Assembly (NCBI GenBank): GCA_963708905.1
Contig: CAVPUV010000052.1
Span: 124,001 to 188,000, forward strand
Direction: 5' to 3'
Length of the DNA: 64,000 nt
DNA from: SHZL01 sp963708905
GTDB lineage: Bacteria > Pseudomonadota > Gammaproteobacteria > Xanthomonadales > SZUA-36
In this document: piece by piece, positions 44,343-52,441 of the stretch
How the letters are laid out: each line of letters begins with the position of its first letter
How positions within the stretch are numbered: the stretch's first letter is position 1
Program-made: the position numbers and the translations under genes
Notes under the pieces: model-generated
Databases searched by the model: none
The model's input: only the letters and a program-made list of their open reading frames with translations
What the model was told of the DNA's origin: nothing

Positions 44343-45023
44343 ATGCCGGTTAACGCAGTACCCGGTATTGCTTATCGTTTCAACAATACCGAGCTGCTGC
44401 ACCAGGCGCTGACCCACAGGAGCCTTGGCCGCTGCAACTATGAGCGGCTGGAATTTCTCGGTGACAGTATTCTCAATCTGGTCGTTTCCACGCGACTGTT
44501 CGAGTTGTATCCGCAAGCTTCCGAAGGTGACCTGAGCCGCATGCGCGCGCGCATCGTGCGCGGCAGGACCCTGAGTGAAATAGCACTTGGTATCAATCTC
44601 GGCCAGCAGGTGAAGCTCGGTAGCGGCGAAATGAAAGCGGGCGGATTTCGTCGCTCATCGATCCTGGCAGACGCTCTTGAAGCCCTGCTCGGCGCAATTT
44701 ACCTGGATGGCGGTTACCAGGCCTGTCGTGATGTGATCATCGCCTTATGTGACCCGCTGATCAAAAACCTGCCTTCCGCCGAAGAGCTGAAGGATGCCAA
44801 GACGCGGCTGCAGGAGTGGCTGCAGGCGCGCGGCCGGCCTCTACCGGTTTATGAGCTCGAGCGCGAGGAAGGCGCCGACCATGCGAAAAATTTTCATGTG
44901 CGGTGTTTCCTGGCGGATGACCGTTTTGCCGTGACCGCCGCTGGCAACAGCCGGCGTAAAGCAGAACAGGCCGCCGCGGGTGATTTATTGGCACAGCTCT
45001 GCAGCAAATCCGGGAAAGGGTGA
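44343..45023 (+). CDS. rnc: Ribonuclease III
   Basis: 226 residues. The catalytic signature ERLEFLGDSILNLVVS (about residues 35-50) and DALEALLGAIYLDGG supply the acidic metal ligands. The C-terminal double-stranded RNA-binding domain begins near KTRLQEWLQARGRPLPVYEL and ends ASRRKAEQAAAG-like (here NSRRKAEQAAAGDLL). It processes rRNA precursors and regulatory duplexes. The stop codon overlaps the era start (TGATG). Confidence 0.97.
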   Translation: MPVNAVPGIAYRFNNTELLHQALTHRSLGRCNYERLEFLGDSILNLVVSTRLFELYPQASEGDLSRMRARIVRGRTLSEIALGINLGQQVKLGSGEMKAGGFRRSSILADALEALLGAIYLDGGYQACRDVIIALCDPLIKNLPSAEELKDAKTRLQEWLQARGRPLPVYELEREEGADHAKNFHVRCFLADDRFAVTAAGNSRRKAEQAAAGDLLAQLCSKSGKG

Positions 45024-45952
45024 TGGACGGGGAAAAGCCCACGCAAAGCCACGAATCAGATTATCGATGCGGCTATGTCGCGCTGGTTGGCCGGCCAAAT
45101 GTAGGCAAGTCGACGCTGTTGAACCGTCTCGTGGGACAAAAGCTGAGCATTGTCACCGCCAAGCCGCAAACCACGCGGCAGCAAGTGGCCGGCATCAAGA
45201 CCACCGCGCAGGGTCAGATCGTTTATCTCGACACGCCGGGTATCCATCTGGCTGCCAAACGCGCACTTAATCGTTACATGAATCGCATTGCGCGCGCGGC
45301 GCTGCGCGACGTTGACGTGGTGCTGTTCCTCATCGAGGCGGAGCGCTGGACCCAACAGGATGAATACGCCGCGCGGGTGATCAAGGAGAATGCAGTACCG
45401 GTCATTCTGGTGGTAAACAAGATCGATCGTGTTGCAGACAAGTCACGCTTGCTCGGTTTTCTCAAAAATGAAGTGGACACCAGCCGGTTCGATCACGTGC
45501 TGTTGGTTTCAGCGAAAAATGGCAACGGGGTGGAAGATCTGGAGGCGCTGGTGTTGCGGTATTTGCCATTTTCCCGGCCGTTTTACGATGAAGACCAGTT
45601 CACTGATCGCAGCGAACGATTCCTGGCGGCCGAGTTGATCCGCGAACAGTTGATGTTGCGTTTGCACCAGGAATTACCCTACGCCCTGACGGTGGCAATC
45701 GAGGAATTCAAACGCGAGCCTCATCTGCTGCGCATCGGCGCAGTGATCTGGGTCGAGCGCGAAAGCCAGAAGCAGATCGTTATTGGCAAAGGAGGCCAGG
45801 CTTTGAAACAGATTGGCACGCAAGCCCGAAATGCACTGGAGCAGTTGTTTGAGCAGAAAGTGTTTCTTCGCACCTGGGTCAAAGTAAGCCGGGACTGGTC
45901 CGATAACGAAAAGTCATTGCAACAATTGGGCTTTGAAGAGTTGAAAGGCTGA
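45023..45952 (+). CDS. era: GTPase Era
   Basis: 309 residues from ATG 45023; a GTG one codon earlier (45020) is an equally placed alternative. G1 is GRPNVGKSTLLNRLVGQKLS, G2 TRQQVAGI, G3 DTPGIH, G4 NKIDRV and G5 VSAKNG. The C-terminal KH domain contains VWVERESQKQIVIGKGGQAL. It binds the 3' end of 16S rRNA during 30S assembly. It is coupled to rnc upstream and lies 2 bp from recO downstream. Confidence 0.97.
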   Translation: MDGEKPTQSHESDYRCGYVALVGRPNVGKSTLLNRLVGQKLSIVTAKPQTTRQQVAGIKTTAQGQIVYLDTPGIHLAAKRALNRYMNRIARAALRDVDVVLFLIEAERWTQQDEYAARVIKENAVPVILVVNKIDRVADKSRLLGFLKNEVDTSRFDHVLLVSAKNGNGVEDLEALVLRYLPFSRPFYDEDQFTDRSERFLAAELIREQLMLRLHQELPYALTVAIEEFKREPHLLRIGAVIWVERESQKQIVIGKGGQALKQIGTQARNALEQLFEQKVFLRTWVKVSRDWSDNEKSLQQLGFEELKG

Positions 45953-45954
45953 AG

Positions 45955-46662
45955 ATGCAACGGGTGATATTGGAACCGGCCTACGTGTTACACGCCCGGC
46001 CGTACCTGGAAACCAGCCTGCTGCTGGAAGCGTTTACTCGGGATCACGGACGCACGGGCCTGGTGGCGCGCGGTGCGCGAGGATCCCGCTCACGCTGGAA
46101 GAACCTGCTGCAACCCTTTCGACCCCTGCTGCTGAGCTGGAGTCAACGCGGTGAACTGGCAACGCTGACAGCAGCCGACCAGGTTGCCTCACCACCGCCG
46201 GCACAAGGGCAAGCCCTGTTTTGTGGGCTGTATGCAAATGAACTGCTGATTCGTTCATTGCACCGTGCGGATGCCCACCCGGAATTGTTCGAGGCATACC
46301 GGCAGCTGCTCAATGAACTGGCGGCGCAATTTCAGCCGGAGCCTGTTCTGCGTGTGTTCGAGAAGCAACTGTTGGATGCGCTGGGTTTTGGCTTGCAGCT
46401 GGAGTGTGAATACGCTACGGGTTCCCCGGTAGTGGCCGGCTCGTGGTATGCCTATCTGCCCGAACGTGGACTGGTCCGGCGTGACCCGGCGCCAGCGGGC
46501 GGTTCCGGCAACCGCAAACTGATTTCCGGCGCAGCGCTGTTGGCATTACAATCCAACCGGATTGAGGCGTGTCATATGAACGAACTGAAACAGTTGATGC
46601 GGCGGGTGCTGCGTTACCACCTCGGTGACAAACCGCTGATATCACAATCGCTGTTCCAATAA
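45955..46662 (+). CDS. recO: DNA repair protein RecO
   Basis: 235 residues. The N-terminal OB-fold begins EPAYVLHARPYLETSLLLEA and FTRDHGRTGLVARGARG, and the middle part contains LFCGLYANELLIRSLHR. The C-terminal helical domain ends with RRVLRYHLGDKPLISQSLF. It helps load RecA in the RecFOR pathway. It is the usual gene between era and pdxJ. Confidence 0.95.
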   Translation: MQRVILEPAYVLHARPYLETSLLLEAFTRDHGRTGLVARGARGSRSRWKNLLQPFRPLLLSWSQRGELATLTAADQVASPPPAQGQALFCGLYANELLIRSLHRADAHPELFEAYRQLLNELAAQFQPEPVLRVFEKQLLDALGFGLQLECEYATGSPVVAGSWYAYLPERGLVRRDPAPAGGSGNRKLISGAALLALQSNRIEACHMNELKQLMRRVLRYHLGDKPLISQSLFQ

Positions 46663-46689
46663 CTGAGGCAAAGGAGCGAGCAGGCAAGC

Positions 46690-47409
46690 ATGACGGTTCT
46701 TCTGGGTGTGAACATTGATCACGTGGCAACGGTGCGGCAGGCACGGGGAACATTTTACCCATCGGTGATTGCAGCTGCCGAATATGCCGAGCGCGCCGGC
46801 GCCGATTCCATCACCATTCACCTGCGCGAAGACCGGCGTCATATTCAGGACGCCGATGTAGAGGCCTTGTGCGGTCGGCACGCCAGGCGCATCAACCTGG
46901 AAATGGCGGTAACGCCGGAAATGCTGGATATTGCGCTGCAACACCGGCCGTCGGACGTTTGCCTGGTGCCGGAAAAGCGCGAGGAACTCACCACCGAAGG
47001 CGGCCTGGATGTCATCGCGCATCAGTCAGCGGTTTTTCGGGCAGTGCAATGCTTGCAGCCGGCGGGTATCAAAGTTTCCCTTTTTATCGATCCCGAGCCG
47101 GAACAGGTCCGGGCAGCGCAGTCCACCGGCGCTGCGGTGGTGGAATTACACACCGGCACCTATGCCGACGCCAGCGGCGAAGCGCAGCAGCAGGAATTAC
47201 GCCGATTGCACCTGGCGTGTGAACAGGCGCATGCGCTTGGGCTCCAGGTCAATGCCGGTCATGGCCTGCACCTGGAAAACGTCGCTGCGGTGGCGCGCCT
47301 GCCGCACATGACGGAACTGAATATCGGCCATTCCATCATCGCCAGATCCATTTTCGTCGGCCTGGAAGCGGCCGTGCAAGAAATGCGTGTGCTCATTCGC
47401 CGGACCTGA
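46690..47409 (+). CDS. pdxJ: Pyridoxine 5'-phosphate synthase
   Basis: 239 residues. LGVNIDHVATVRQARGTFYP (N-terminal), ADSITIHLREDRRHIQD, NLEMAVTPEMLDIAL, VCLVPEKREELTTEGGLD, VNAGHGLHLENV and ELNIGHSIIARSIFVGL are the PdxJ blocks, including the catalytic His/Glu residues. It condenses aminoacetone phosphate-type and deoxyxylulose 5-phosphate precursors to pyridoxine phosphate. Its last 17 bp overlap the convergent receiver-HPt gene. acpS, often downstream, is absent. Confidence 0.97.
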   Translation: MTVLLGVNIDHVATVRQARGTFYPSVIAAAEYAERAGADSITIHLREDRRHIQDADVEALCGRHARRINLEMAVTPEMLDIALQHRPSDVCLVPEKREELTTEGGLDVIAHQSAVFRAVQCLQPAGIKVSLFIDPEPEQVRAAQSTGAAVVELHTGTYADASGEAQQQELRRLHLACEQAHALGLQVNAGHGLHLENVAAVARLPHMTELNIGHSIIARSIFVGLEAAVQEMRVLIRRT

Positions 47410-48163
47410 GGACTGGTTTGGCGCCAAGCGCTTGGTCCCAGGGAAGATCAGCAGCCTCGCCGAGGAAGTCCAGGTAGGTTTCTGCCAGACCGGAATGGTC
47501 ATGCGGTTGCTGTAACTGCTGTAATAACAAGCGGCCGCGCCGGGCAAAAGCGGAATAACCGGCCAGCGCCGCAGCGCCGCACAGGCGGTGCGATATTTCC
47601 ATGGCGCGTTTCCAGTCCAGTGACGTGATCAGGCGGTCGAGTTCGGATAGTTGTTGGTCCAGTTCGGCGCGAAAAAGACGCTGCAGCTGGATCACTGACA
47701 GGGGTTGCGGGAACGGTGCGCCGAGCGCGGTGGCCGGACGACATTGGGCTTGCGCTGTGGCAACTCCCGGCAGCTGGTTTTCAACTTTGCGCACATCGGC
47801 CAGCAGTGTTTCGATCTGAAAGGGTTTGACGAGGATGAGAGCGAATCCGGCAGCCAGCATGGCAGTCCGAGCCGGGATTGAATCGTCTCCGCTCAGGCCA
47901 ATGAACCGGCAGTCGGTTTTTGCCTGAGGCCATAGTTCAAGTAATTGGGCCATCGCTTCTGCCCCGGTCATGTCTGGCAAATGCATGTCCGCCAGGATCA
48001 GCCGCGGCCGTTCGCGCAGTGCGATCTGGATCGCGCTGCGGCCATCGCTGGCGGCGAAGGTTCGATAACCTACCGCCATCAGTGCTTGCACACAGAAAAG
48101 GCGGCAAACCGGGTCGTCGTCGACCACCAGTACCGCAGGCATGGTCTTGCCGGGCTTGTCCAT
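47393..48163 (-). CDS. Response regulator receiver protein with C-terminal HPt domain (orphan)
   Basis: 256 residues. The receiver domain (about 9-130) has the acidic pocket VVDDDP, the phospho-acceptor in LILADMHLPDMTGAEAM, GLSGDDS and the lysine LILVKPFQ. After a linker, the HPt four-helix domain (about 160-245) carries the phospho-histidine in EISHRLCGAAALAGY. There is no output domain and no kinase gene nearby, so it would act as a phosphorelay module for a hybrid kinase elsewhere. The start at 48163 follows AAAGGGG; an in-frame ATG at 48142 is possible. It overlaps pdxJ tail to tail and is divergent from the ydbH-like gene. Confidence 0.85.
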   Translation of the reverse strand: MDKPGKTMPAVLVVDDDPVCRLFCVQALMAVGYRTFAASDGRSAIQIALRERPRLILADMHLPDMTGAEAMAQLLELWPQAKTDCRFIGLSGDDSIPARTAMLAAGFALILVKPFQIETLLADVRKVENQLPGVATAQAQCRPATALGAPFPQPLSVIQLQRLFRAELDQQLSELDRLITSLDWKRAMEISHRLCGAAALAGYSAFARRGRLLLQQLQQPHDHSGLAETYLDFLGEAADLPWDQALGAKPVLRSGE

Positions 48164-48230
48164 GGCTACCCCTTTCCCGCCACTTTATCCATTCGAACCG
48201 AACCCCGTCCCTTCTGTCAGAATAGCCTGT

Positions 48231-49745
48231 ATGGCCAAGATTGCAATTACAGAATCCGGGAACTGCCGGTCATCGCATTATGGCAGGGCGGCGGTGATCT
48301 TGTTGGGCTTGCTGATCGCTACCGGCATTCCGCCAGTGGCTCAGGCGCTTGAGCTCAGGATCGCCGCGGCCAAGGTGCAGTATGAAGGTTACACTGCGGC
48401 CGGCCTGACGGTACAGCTGCGTGATGGCGGCGCGGTGCTTGGTGTTCAAAGTGTCATTACCCCTGACGATATGGGGCTGGTTTTACGCGACCTGACAGTG
48501 CGCTGTGAGCGCCTGGATTTCGCTTCCGGCGATGGTTGTGCTGGTGGTCCCTGGTCTTTTGCACTTGCGGATGCAGCGGGTGGCTGGCAGTTGCCGTTCA
48601 GTGGCATCCTGGATGGTTTGACTCACTCCAACGATGAGCGGACGCTGCAATCCAGCGTGGTCAGTGGAAAATTCCTCGCCCGTTTTTCGGCGCACAGTTC
48701 TGCGGACAAGGTAGAAGCGACTTTTGCCTGGAACGGACAGCAGATGGCGAATCTGCCCGCCCTGCCATGGGTCGCGCAGCAAATCGAATGGGTAAAGGCG
48801 GGACTCTCCAGCGGTCATTCGACGCTGCATTGGCCAACGAACGGTTCCGCCTCGATCGATTATGCAATGTCCGCCGAGGGCCTGGGATTTGATTCCCCCG
48901 ACGGCCGCTTTGCCGGCGAGAATCTTGGACTCAAGGCGGCGGGCACTATCCAGCTTGACGACATGCTGCAGGCACAAGTGAGTGGGGATATCCATTCCGG
49001 TGCATTGCTGATCGATAATTTTTATACCACCTTCTCTGACAGCGGTCTTGAATGGGGGGGGCGGGTAAGCAAAAAAGGCAATTCACTGAGTCTCGGCAAC
49101 CTGAATGTGAGTGACGGCCGCTCACTGGATATCAAAGCTGAAGCCGAACTGGATCTCGACAACCCCATGGCATCGCTACATTACCGGGTCAGCCGCTTTG
49201 AAATGCACTTTCCAGAAGCTTATGAAAGATACATCGAATCGATGGCATCGGCATGGACACTGGATGGATTGACCGTGACGGGGAGCCTGCTGTGGAGCGG
49301 GCAAGGCCAGGCTGGAGCGCCAGCTTCCGGTGTGTTGGATGTGGCGGATCTGAGCATCGTCGATGGCAAGCGCGGGCGTTTTGCGGTGACCGGCCTGGCG
49401 GCGCACATCCTGCCGGGTGATCAGGGTGTTGATTCACGTTTTTCCTGGCGCGGACTGCTGCTGCAGCGTATCAATCTGGGGGCGGGCGAGGCGGCGGTGA
49501 AAGCGGATGCGGGGCAGTTTTCCCTGGCAAGCCCGCTGCGGCTGAACGTGCTGGGCGGACACCTTGCGCTTGAAGAATTACACGTGAGATTGCCCGGAAA
49601 TGCCGCCGCTGCTGAAACCGAGCCCGAAATCCGGCTGTTCGCCACGCTGGAAGATATGGATATGGAACAGTTGACCAAAGCCCTGGACTGGCCTTCCTTT
49701 ACCGGCTCGATCAGCGGGAAAATTCCTGGTGTGACTCTTGACTGA
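48231..49745 (+). CDS. YdbH-like AsmA-family protein, N-terminal part (frame broken at 49738-49745)
   Basis: 504 codons from ATG 48231. A signal anchor (AAVILLGLLIATGIPPVAQA, about residues 19-38) is followed by repetitive beta-rich sequence of the AsmA/TamB type. The frame stops at 49743 directly after SGKIPGVTLD; the family normally continues here. Dropping the G at 49740 joins it to the next frame as GVTLTDGVLAVEG. Characterised YdbH proteins bridge the inner and outer membranes for phospholipid transport, partly redundantly with TamB and YhdP. Assignment rests mainly on the C-terminal fragment and the YdbL-like neighbour. Confidence 0.75.
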   Translation: MAKIAITESGNCRSSHYGRAAVILLGLLIATGIPPVAQALELRIAAAKVQYEGYTAAGLTVQLRDGGAVLGVQSVITPDDMGLVLRDLTVRCERLDFASGDGCAGGPWSFALADAAGGWQLPFSGILDGLTHSNDERTLQSSVVSGKFLARFSAHSSADKVEATFAWNGQQMANLPALPWVAQQIEWVKAGLSSGHSTLHWPTNGSASIDYAMSAEGLGFDSPDGRFAGENLGLKAAGTIQLDDMLQAQVSGDIHSGALLIDNFYTTFSDSGLEWGGRVSKKGNSLSLGNLNVSDGRSLDIKAEAELDLDNPMASLHYRVSRFEMHFPEAYERYIESMASAWTLDGLTVTGSLLWSGQGQAGAPASGVLDVADLSIVDGKRGRFAVTGLAAHILPGDQGVDSRFSWRGLLLQRINLGAGEAAVKADAGQFSLASPLRLNVLGGHLALEELHVRLPGNAAAAETEPEIRLFATLEDMDMEQLTKALDWPSFTGSISGKIPGVTLD

Positions 49746-50343
49746 CGGTGTGCTTGCCGTTGAAGGCCAGATCGAGTTCAAGGTTTTTGCCGGCCAGATT
49801 GTGCTTTCAGGGCTGCGTATCGAGCGGCCATTTGGCGTTCTGCCCAGCCTGGCGGCGGACCTGGAAGCGCGCGACCTCGATCTGCAGCAGTTGACCCATA
49901 CTTTCTCTTTTGGCGGAATATCCGGCCGCATGAGTGGTTTTGTGCATGAGTTACGCATGCTGGACTGGCAGCCGGTAGCGTTCGACGCCTGGTTCGGCAC
50001 GCCGGAGCAGGAGGCGGGGTCACACAAAATTTCACGCCAGGCGGTCAATCACCTGACGACCATAGGTGGTGGCGGCGCGACGGCTGCGCTCTCGGGCCCC
50101 GTGCTGAAATTATTCAATAACTTCTCGTACAAGCGTCTCGGTCTTGGCTGCCGCTTACAGAACAACATTTGTGAAGTCAGGGGTCTGGACGATGATGCCA
50201 GCAGTGTTCTGATCATGGAGGGTGCGGGTGTGCCTAAAATCATGATCCGCGCGTTCAACCGGCAAATGGACTTTCCGACACTGGTGGCTGGTCTCACCGC
50301 GGCTTCACAGGGAGAGTCGATAAAAATCGGCGATAAACCCTGA
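49738..50343 (+). CDS. YdbH-like AsmA-family protein, C-terminal part
   Basis: 201 codons continuing the preceding frame after an apparent single-base shift. DGVLAVEGQIEFKVFAGQIV, LDLQQLTHTFSFGGISGRMS, the conserved NHLTTIGGGGATAALSGPVL, YKRLGLGCRLQNNICEVRGL and GVPKIMIRAFNRQMDF are typical of the C-terminal YdbH (PF11739-like) domain. The TTG at 49738 has no ribosome-binding site, so it is unlikely to be an independent gene. It is followed by the YdbL-like lipoprotein gene after about 100 bp. Confidence 0.75.
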   Translation: MTDGVLAVEGQIEFKVFAGQIVLSGLRIERPFGVLPSLAADLEARDLDLQQLTHTFSFGGISGRMSGFVHELRMLDWQPVAFDAWFGTPEQEAGSHKISRQAVNHLTTIGGGGATAALSGPVLKLFNNFSYKRLGLGCRLQNNICEVRGLDDDASSVLIMEGAGVPKIMIRAFNRQMDFPTLVAGLTAASQGESIKIGDKP

Positions 50344-50440
50344 GTGTCCTGTCACGCATTCGCACCAATGAAATATCCTGCGGTCTGATATCATGTTCAG
50401 CGCCGCTGTCCGCGGTTGCGGGAAAAATGAGGAGATCGTG

Positions 50441-51040
50441 ATGAAAAAGTTGAATACGGCCTTGATTCTGTGCGCCATTCTGATCGTCGGCGCCTGTGTG
50501 ACCATCAACGTCTATTTCCCGGCTGCCGCAGCCGAGAAGGCGGCGGAAAAATTTGTCGGAGACGTGCTCGGTGAACCGCAGAAAGACGGTTACTTGTTCG
50601 AGCCCCTGGATCTGGGCGGAAAAACCTTGCTGCTGGCAGCCAGTGGCGTCATGGATTTCTTTATACCCAGTGCCGAGGCACAACAAGCTTCCATTGACAT
50701 CAACACGCCGCAAATCAATGCCATCAAGGCGCGCATGGCGCAACGCCAGCGCGACAGCCTGAATGCTTTCTTTGATGCGGGCGCCATCGGTTTCAGTAAT
50801 GACGGCCTGATCACGCTCCGTGACCGGGCGGCGGTACCCCTGAGCGATCGCCGTAACCTTGAAGGCCTCGTTACTGATGAGAACCGTGATCGCGCTGCGG
50901 TCTATCGCGAGATCGCTGTGGCCAACGGCCATCCGGAATGGGAGAGCGACGTACAGCAGACTTTTGCCCGTGAATGGGTCAGCAAAGCCCGCAAAGGCTG
51001 GTACTATCAGGATGCCAGCGGCGCCTGGTTGCAAAAATAG
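50441..51040 (+). CDS. YdbL-like (DUF1318) lipoprotein
   Basis: 199 residues from ATG 50441, with GAGGAG upstream. The signal KKLNTALILCAILIVGAC ends in a lipobox (VGAC), and the mature protein starts CVTINVYFPAAAAEKAAEKF. The DUF1318 domain lies at about residues 90-195 (IKARMAQRQRDSLNAFF, FSNDGLITLRDRAAV, LVTDENRDRAAVYREIAVAN, KARKGWYYQDASGAWLQ). In E. coli the ydbH-ynbE-ydbL operon encodes a lipoprotein (YnbE) and a separate periplasmic YdbL. Here the lipid anchor and DUF1318 are on one polypeptide and no separate ynbE is visible. A strong terminator follows. Confidence 0.85.
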   Translation: MKKLNTALILCAILIVGACVTINVYFPAAAAEKAAEKFVGDVLGEPQKDGYLFEPLDLGGKTLLLAASGVMDFFIPSAEAQQASIDINTPQINAIKARMAQRQRDSLNAFFDAGAIGFSNDGLITLRDRAAVPLSDRRNLEGLVTDENRDRAAVYREIAVANGHPEWESDVQQTFAREWVSKARKGWYYQDASGAWLQK

Positions 51041-51060
51041 CGTCCATCGCACTTTTGAAT

Positions 51061-51090
51061 ACCGGGCCCAACAGGGCCCGGTTGTTTTTT
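51061..51090 (+). terminator. Intrinsic terminator after the ydbL-like gene
   Basis: ACCGGGCCC, loop AACA, GGGCCCGGT, then TGTTTTTT: a perfect 9-bp GC-rich stem with a T-run. It ends the ydbH-ydbL transcript 20 bp after its last stop; rlmD starts 20 bp further on and therefore needs its own promoter or readthrough. Confidence 0.9.
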
Positions 51091-51109
51091 CAACAAGGGG
51101 TTTTTATCG

Positions 51110-52441
51110 GTGAGCAGGCGCAGAAAACACCAGTTTCCGACAGAACCTGTCGAGGTGAGGATCACCAGCCTGAGCCATGATGGGCGTGGCGTGGCTGAAA
51201 TCGACGGCAAAAAACTGTTCGTCCATGGCGCATTACCGGGCGAGATCGTCCGCGCCAGGCTGACCGCGAGTTTGCGGCGCTATGACGAAGCAGAAGCCGT
51301 GGAGGTGCTGGTGGCCTCGCCGCAGCGGGTGGAACCCCGCTGCCCGCATTTTGGCCTCTGTGGCGGTTGCGCGCTGCAGCATCTTGATCCGGCTGCGCAG
51401 ATACTGGCCAAGCAGGACAGCTTGCTGCAAAACCTGGAGCGCATCGGTAAAGTGACGCCGCAGCGCATACTGGAACCATTGACCGGACCCTCCTGGTACT
51501 ACCGGCGCAAAGCGCGTCTCTCGGTCCGCTACGTGACCGGAAAAGAGCGTTTGCTGATTGGTTTTCGCGAACGCAAGGGTCGTTTCGTCGCGGACATGAG
51601 TGAATGTCATGTGCTTGATCAAAGGGTGGCCAGGCTGTTGCCGCAACTGACCGGCCTGATCGATTCACTGCATGCGCGCGAACGCATTGCGCAAATTGAA
51701 GTGGCTTGTGGCGATCATCTATGTGCCCTGGTGTTCCGTCATCTCGATCCCCTGAGTGCGGCCGATGAGAACGCCCTTGCTGCTTTCGCCCGCGAACACG
51801 ACATCGCGGTTTTGCTGCAGTCCGGCGGTCCGGCCAGCATCCGTGCGCTGGAACCCGCACAAGTTGAACTCGATTTCGCCCTGCCGGAGTATGACATCAC
51901 GCTGGATTTTGGCCCTTCCGACTTCGTCCAGGTCAATGCCGAGTTGAATCGCGCCATGGTCCATCATGCCTTGCAGTTGTTGCAGCCAGGGTCTTCCGAC
52001 CGGGTGCTGGATCTGTTTTGCGGGCTGGGGAACTTTACCTTGCCCCTGGCTCGGTTGGCAGACAGCGTAGTCGGGGTCGAGGGTGATGCCGGCCTGGTGG
52101 AAAAAGCCCGGCACAACGCCCGGCGCAACGGCATTGAAAATGCCGTATTTCATGTGGCGGATCTGACGGCCGGTATGGAAGGTGCAGCCTGGCTGCGGCA
52201 GCCCTATGACATGATTCTGCTCGATCCGCCGCGTTCCGGCGCAGCGGAAATGCTGCCGCATCTTGCCGCTACGGCCGCCCATCGCCTGGTTTACATCTCC
52301 TGTCATCCGGCGAGCCTGGCGCGCGATGCGGGTATCCTGGTTCATGACCATGGTTTCCAGCTGGTGGCCGCCGGCGTCCTGGATATGTTCCCTCACACCG
52401 GGCATGTAGAATCGATTGCCTTGTTCGAACGCAGCAGATGA
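51110..52441 (+). CDS. rlmD: 23S rRNA (uracil-1939-C5)-methyltransferase
   Basis: 443 residues from GTG 51110, with AAGGGG ten bases upstream. An N-terminal TRAM domain (VEVRITSLSHDGRGVAEIDG) is followed by the 4Fe-4S cysteines (RCPHFGLCGGCALQHL and SECHVL). The SAM-binding motif is VLDLFCGLGNFTLPLA, then ILLDPPRSGA. The catalytic loop reads ISCHPASLARD, where most relatives have SCNPATLARD, an Asn-to-His change beside the catalytic cysteine. It ends in the typical LDMFPHTGHVESIALFER. The stop overlaps nagZ by 4 bp. Confidence 0.94.
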   Translation: MSRRRKHQFPTEPVEVRITSLSHDGRGVAEIDGKKLFVHGALPGEIVRARLTASLRRYDEAEAVEVLVASPQRVEPRCPHFGLCGGCALQHLDPAAQILAKQDSLLQNLERIGKVTPQRILEPLTGPSWYYRRKARLSVRYVTGKERLLIGFRERKGRFVADMSECHVLDQRVARLLPQLTGLIDSLHARERIAQIEVACGDHLCALVFRHLDPLSAADENALAAFAREHDIAVLLQSGGPASIRALEPAQVELDFALPEYDITLDFGPSDFVQVNAELNRAMVHHALQLLQPGSSDRVLDLFCGLGNFTLPLARLADSVVGVEGDAGLVEKARHNARRNGIENAVFHVADLTAGMEGAAWLRQPYDMILLDPPRSGAAEMLPHLAATAAHRLVYISCHPASLARDAGILVHDHGFQLVAAGVLDMFPHTGHVESIALFERSR

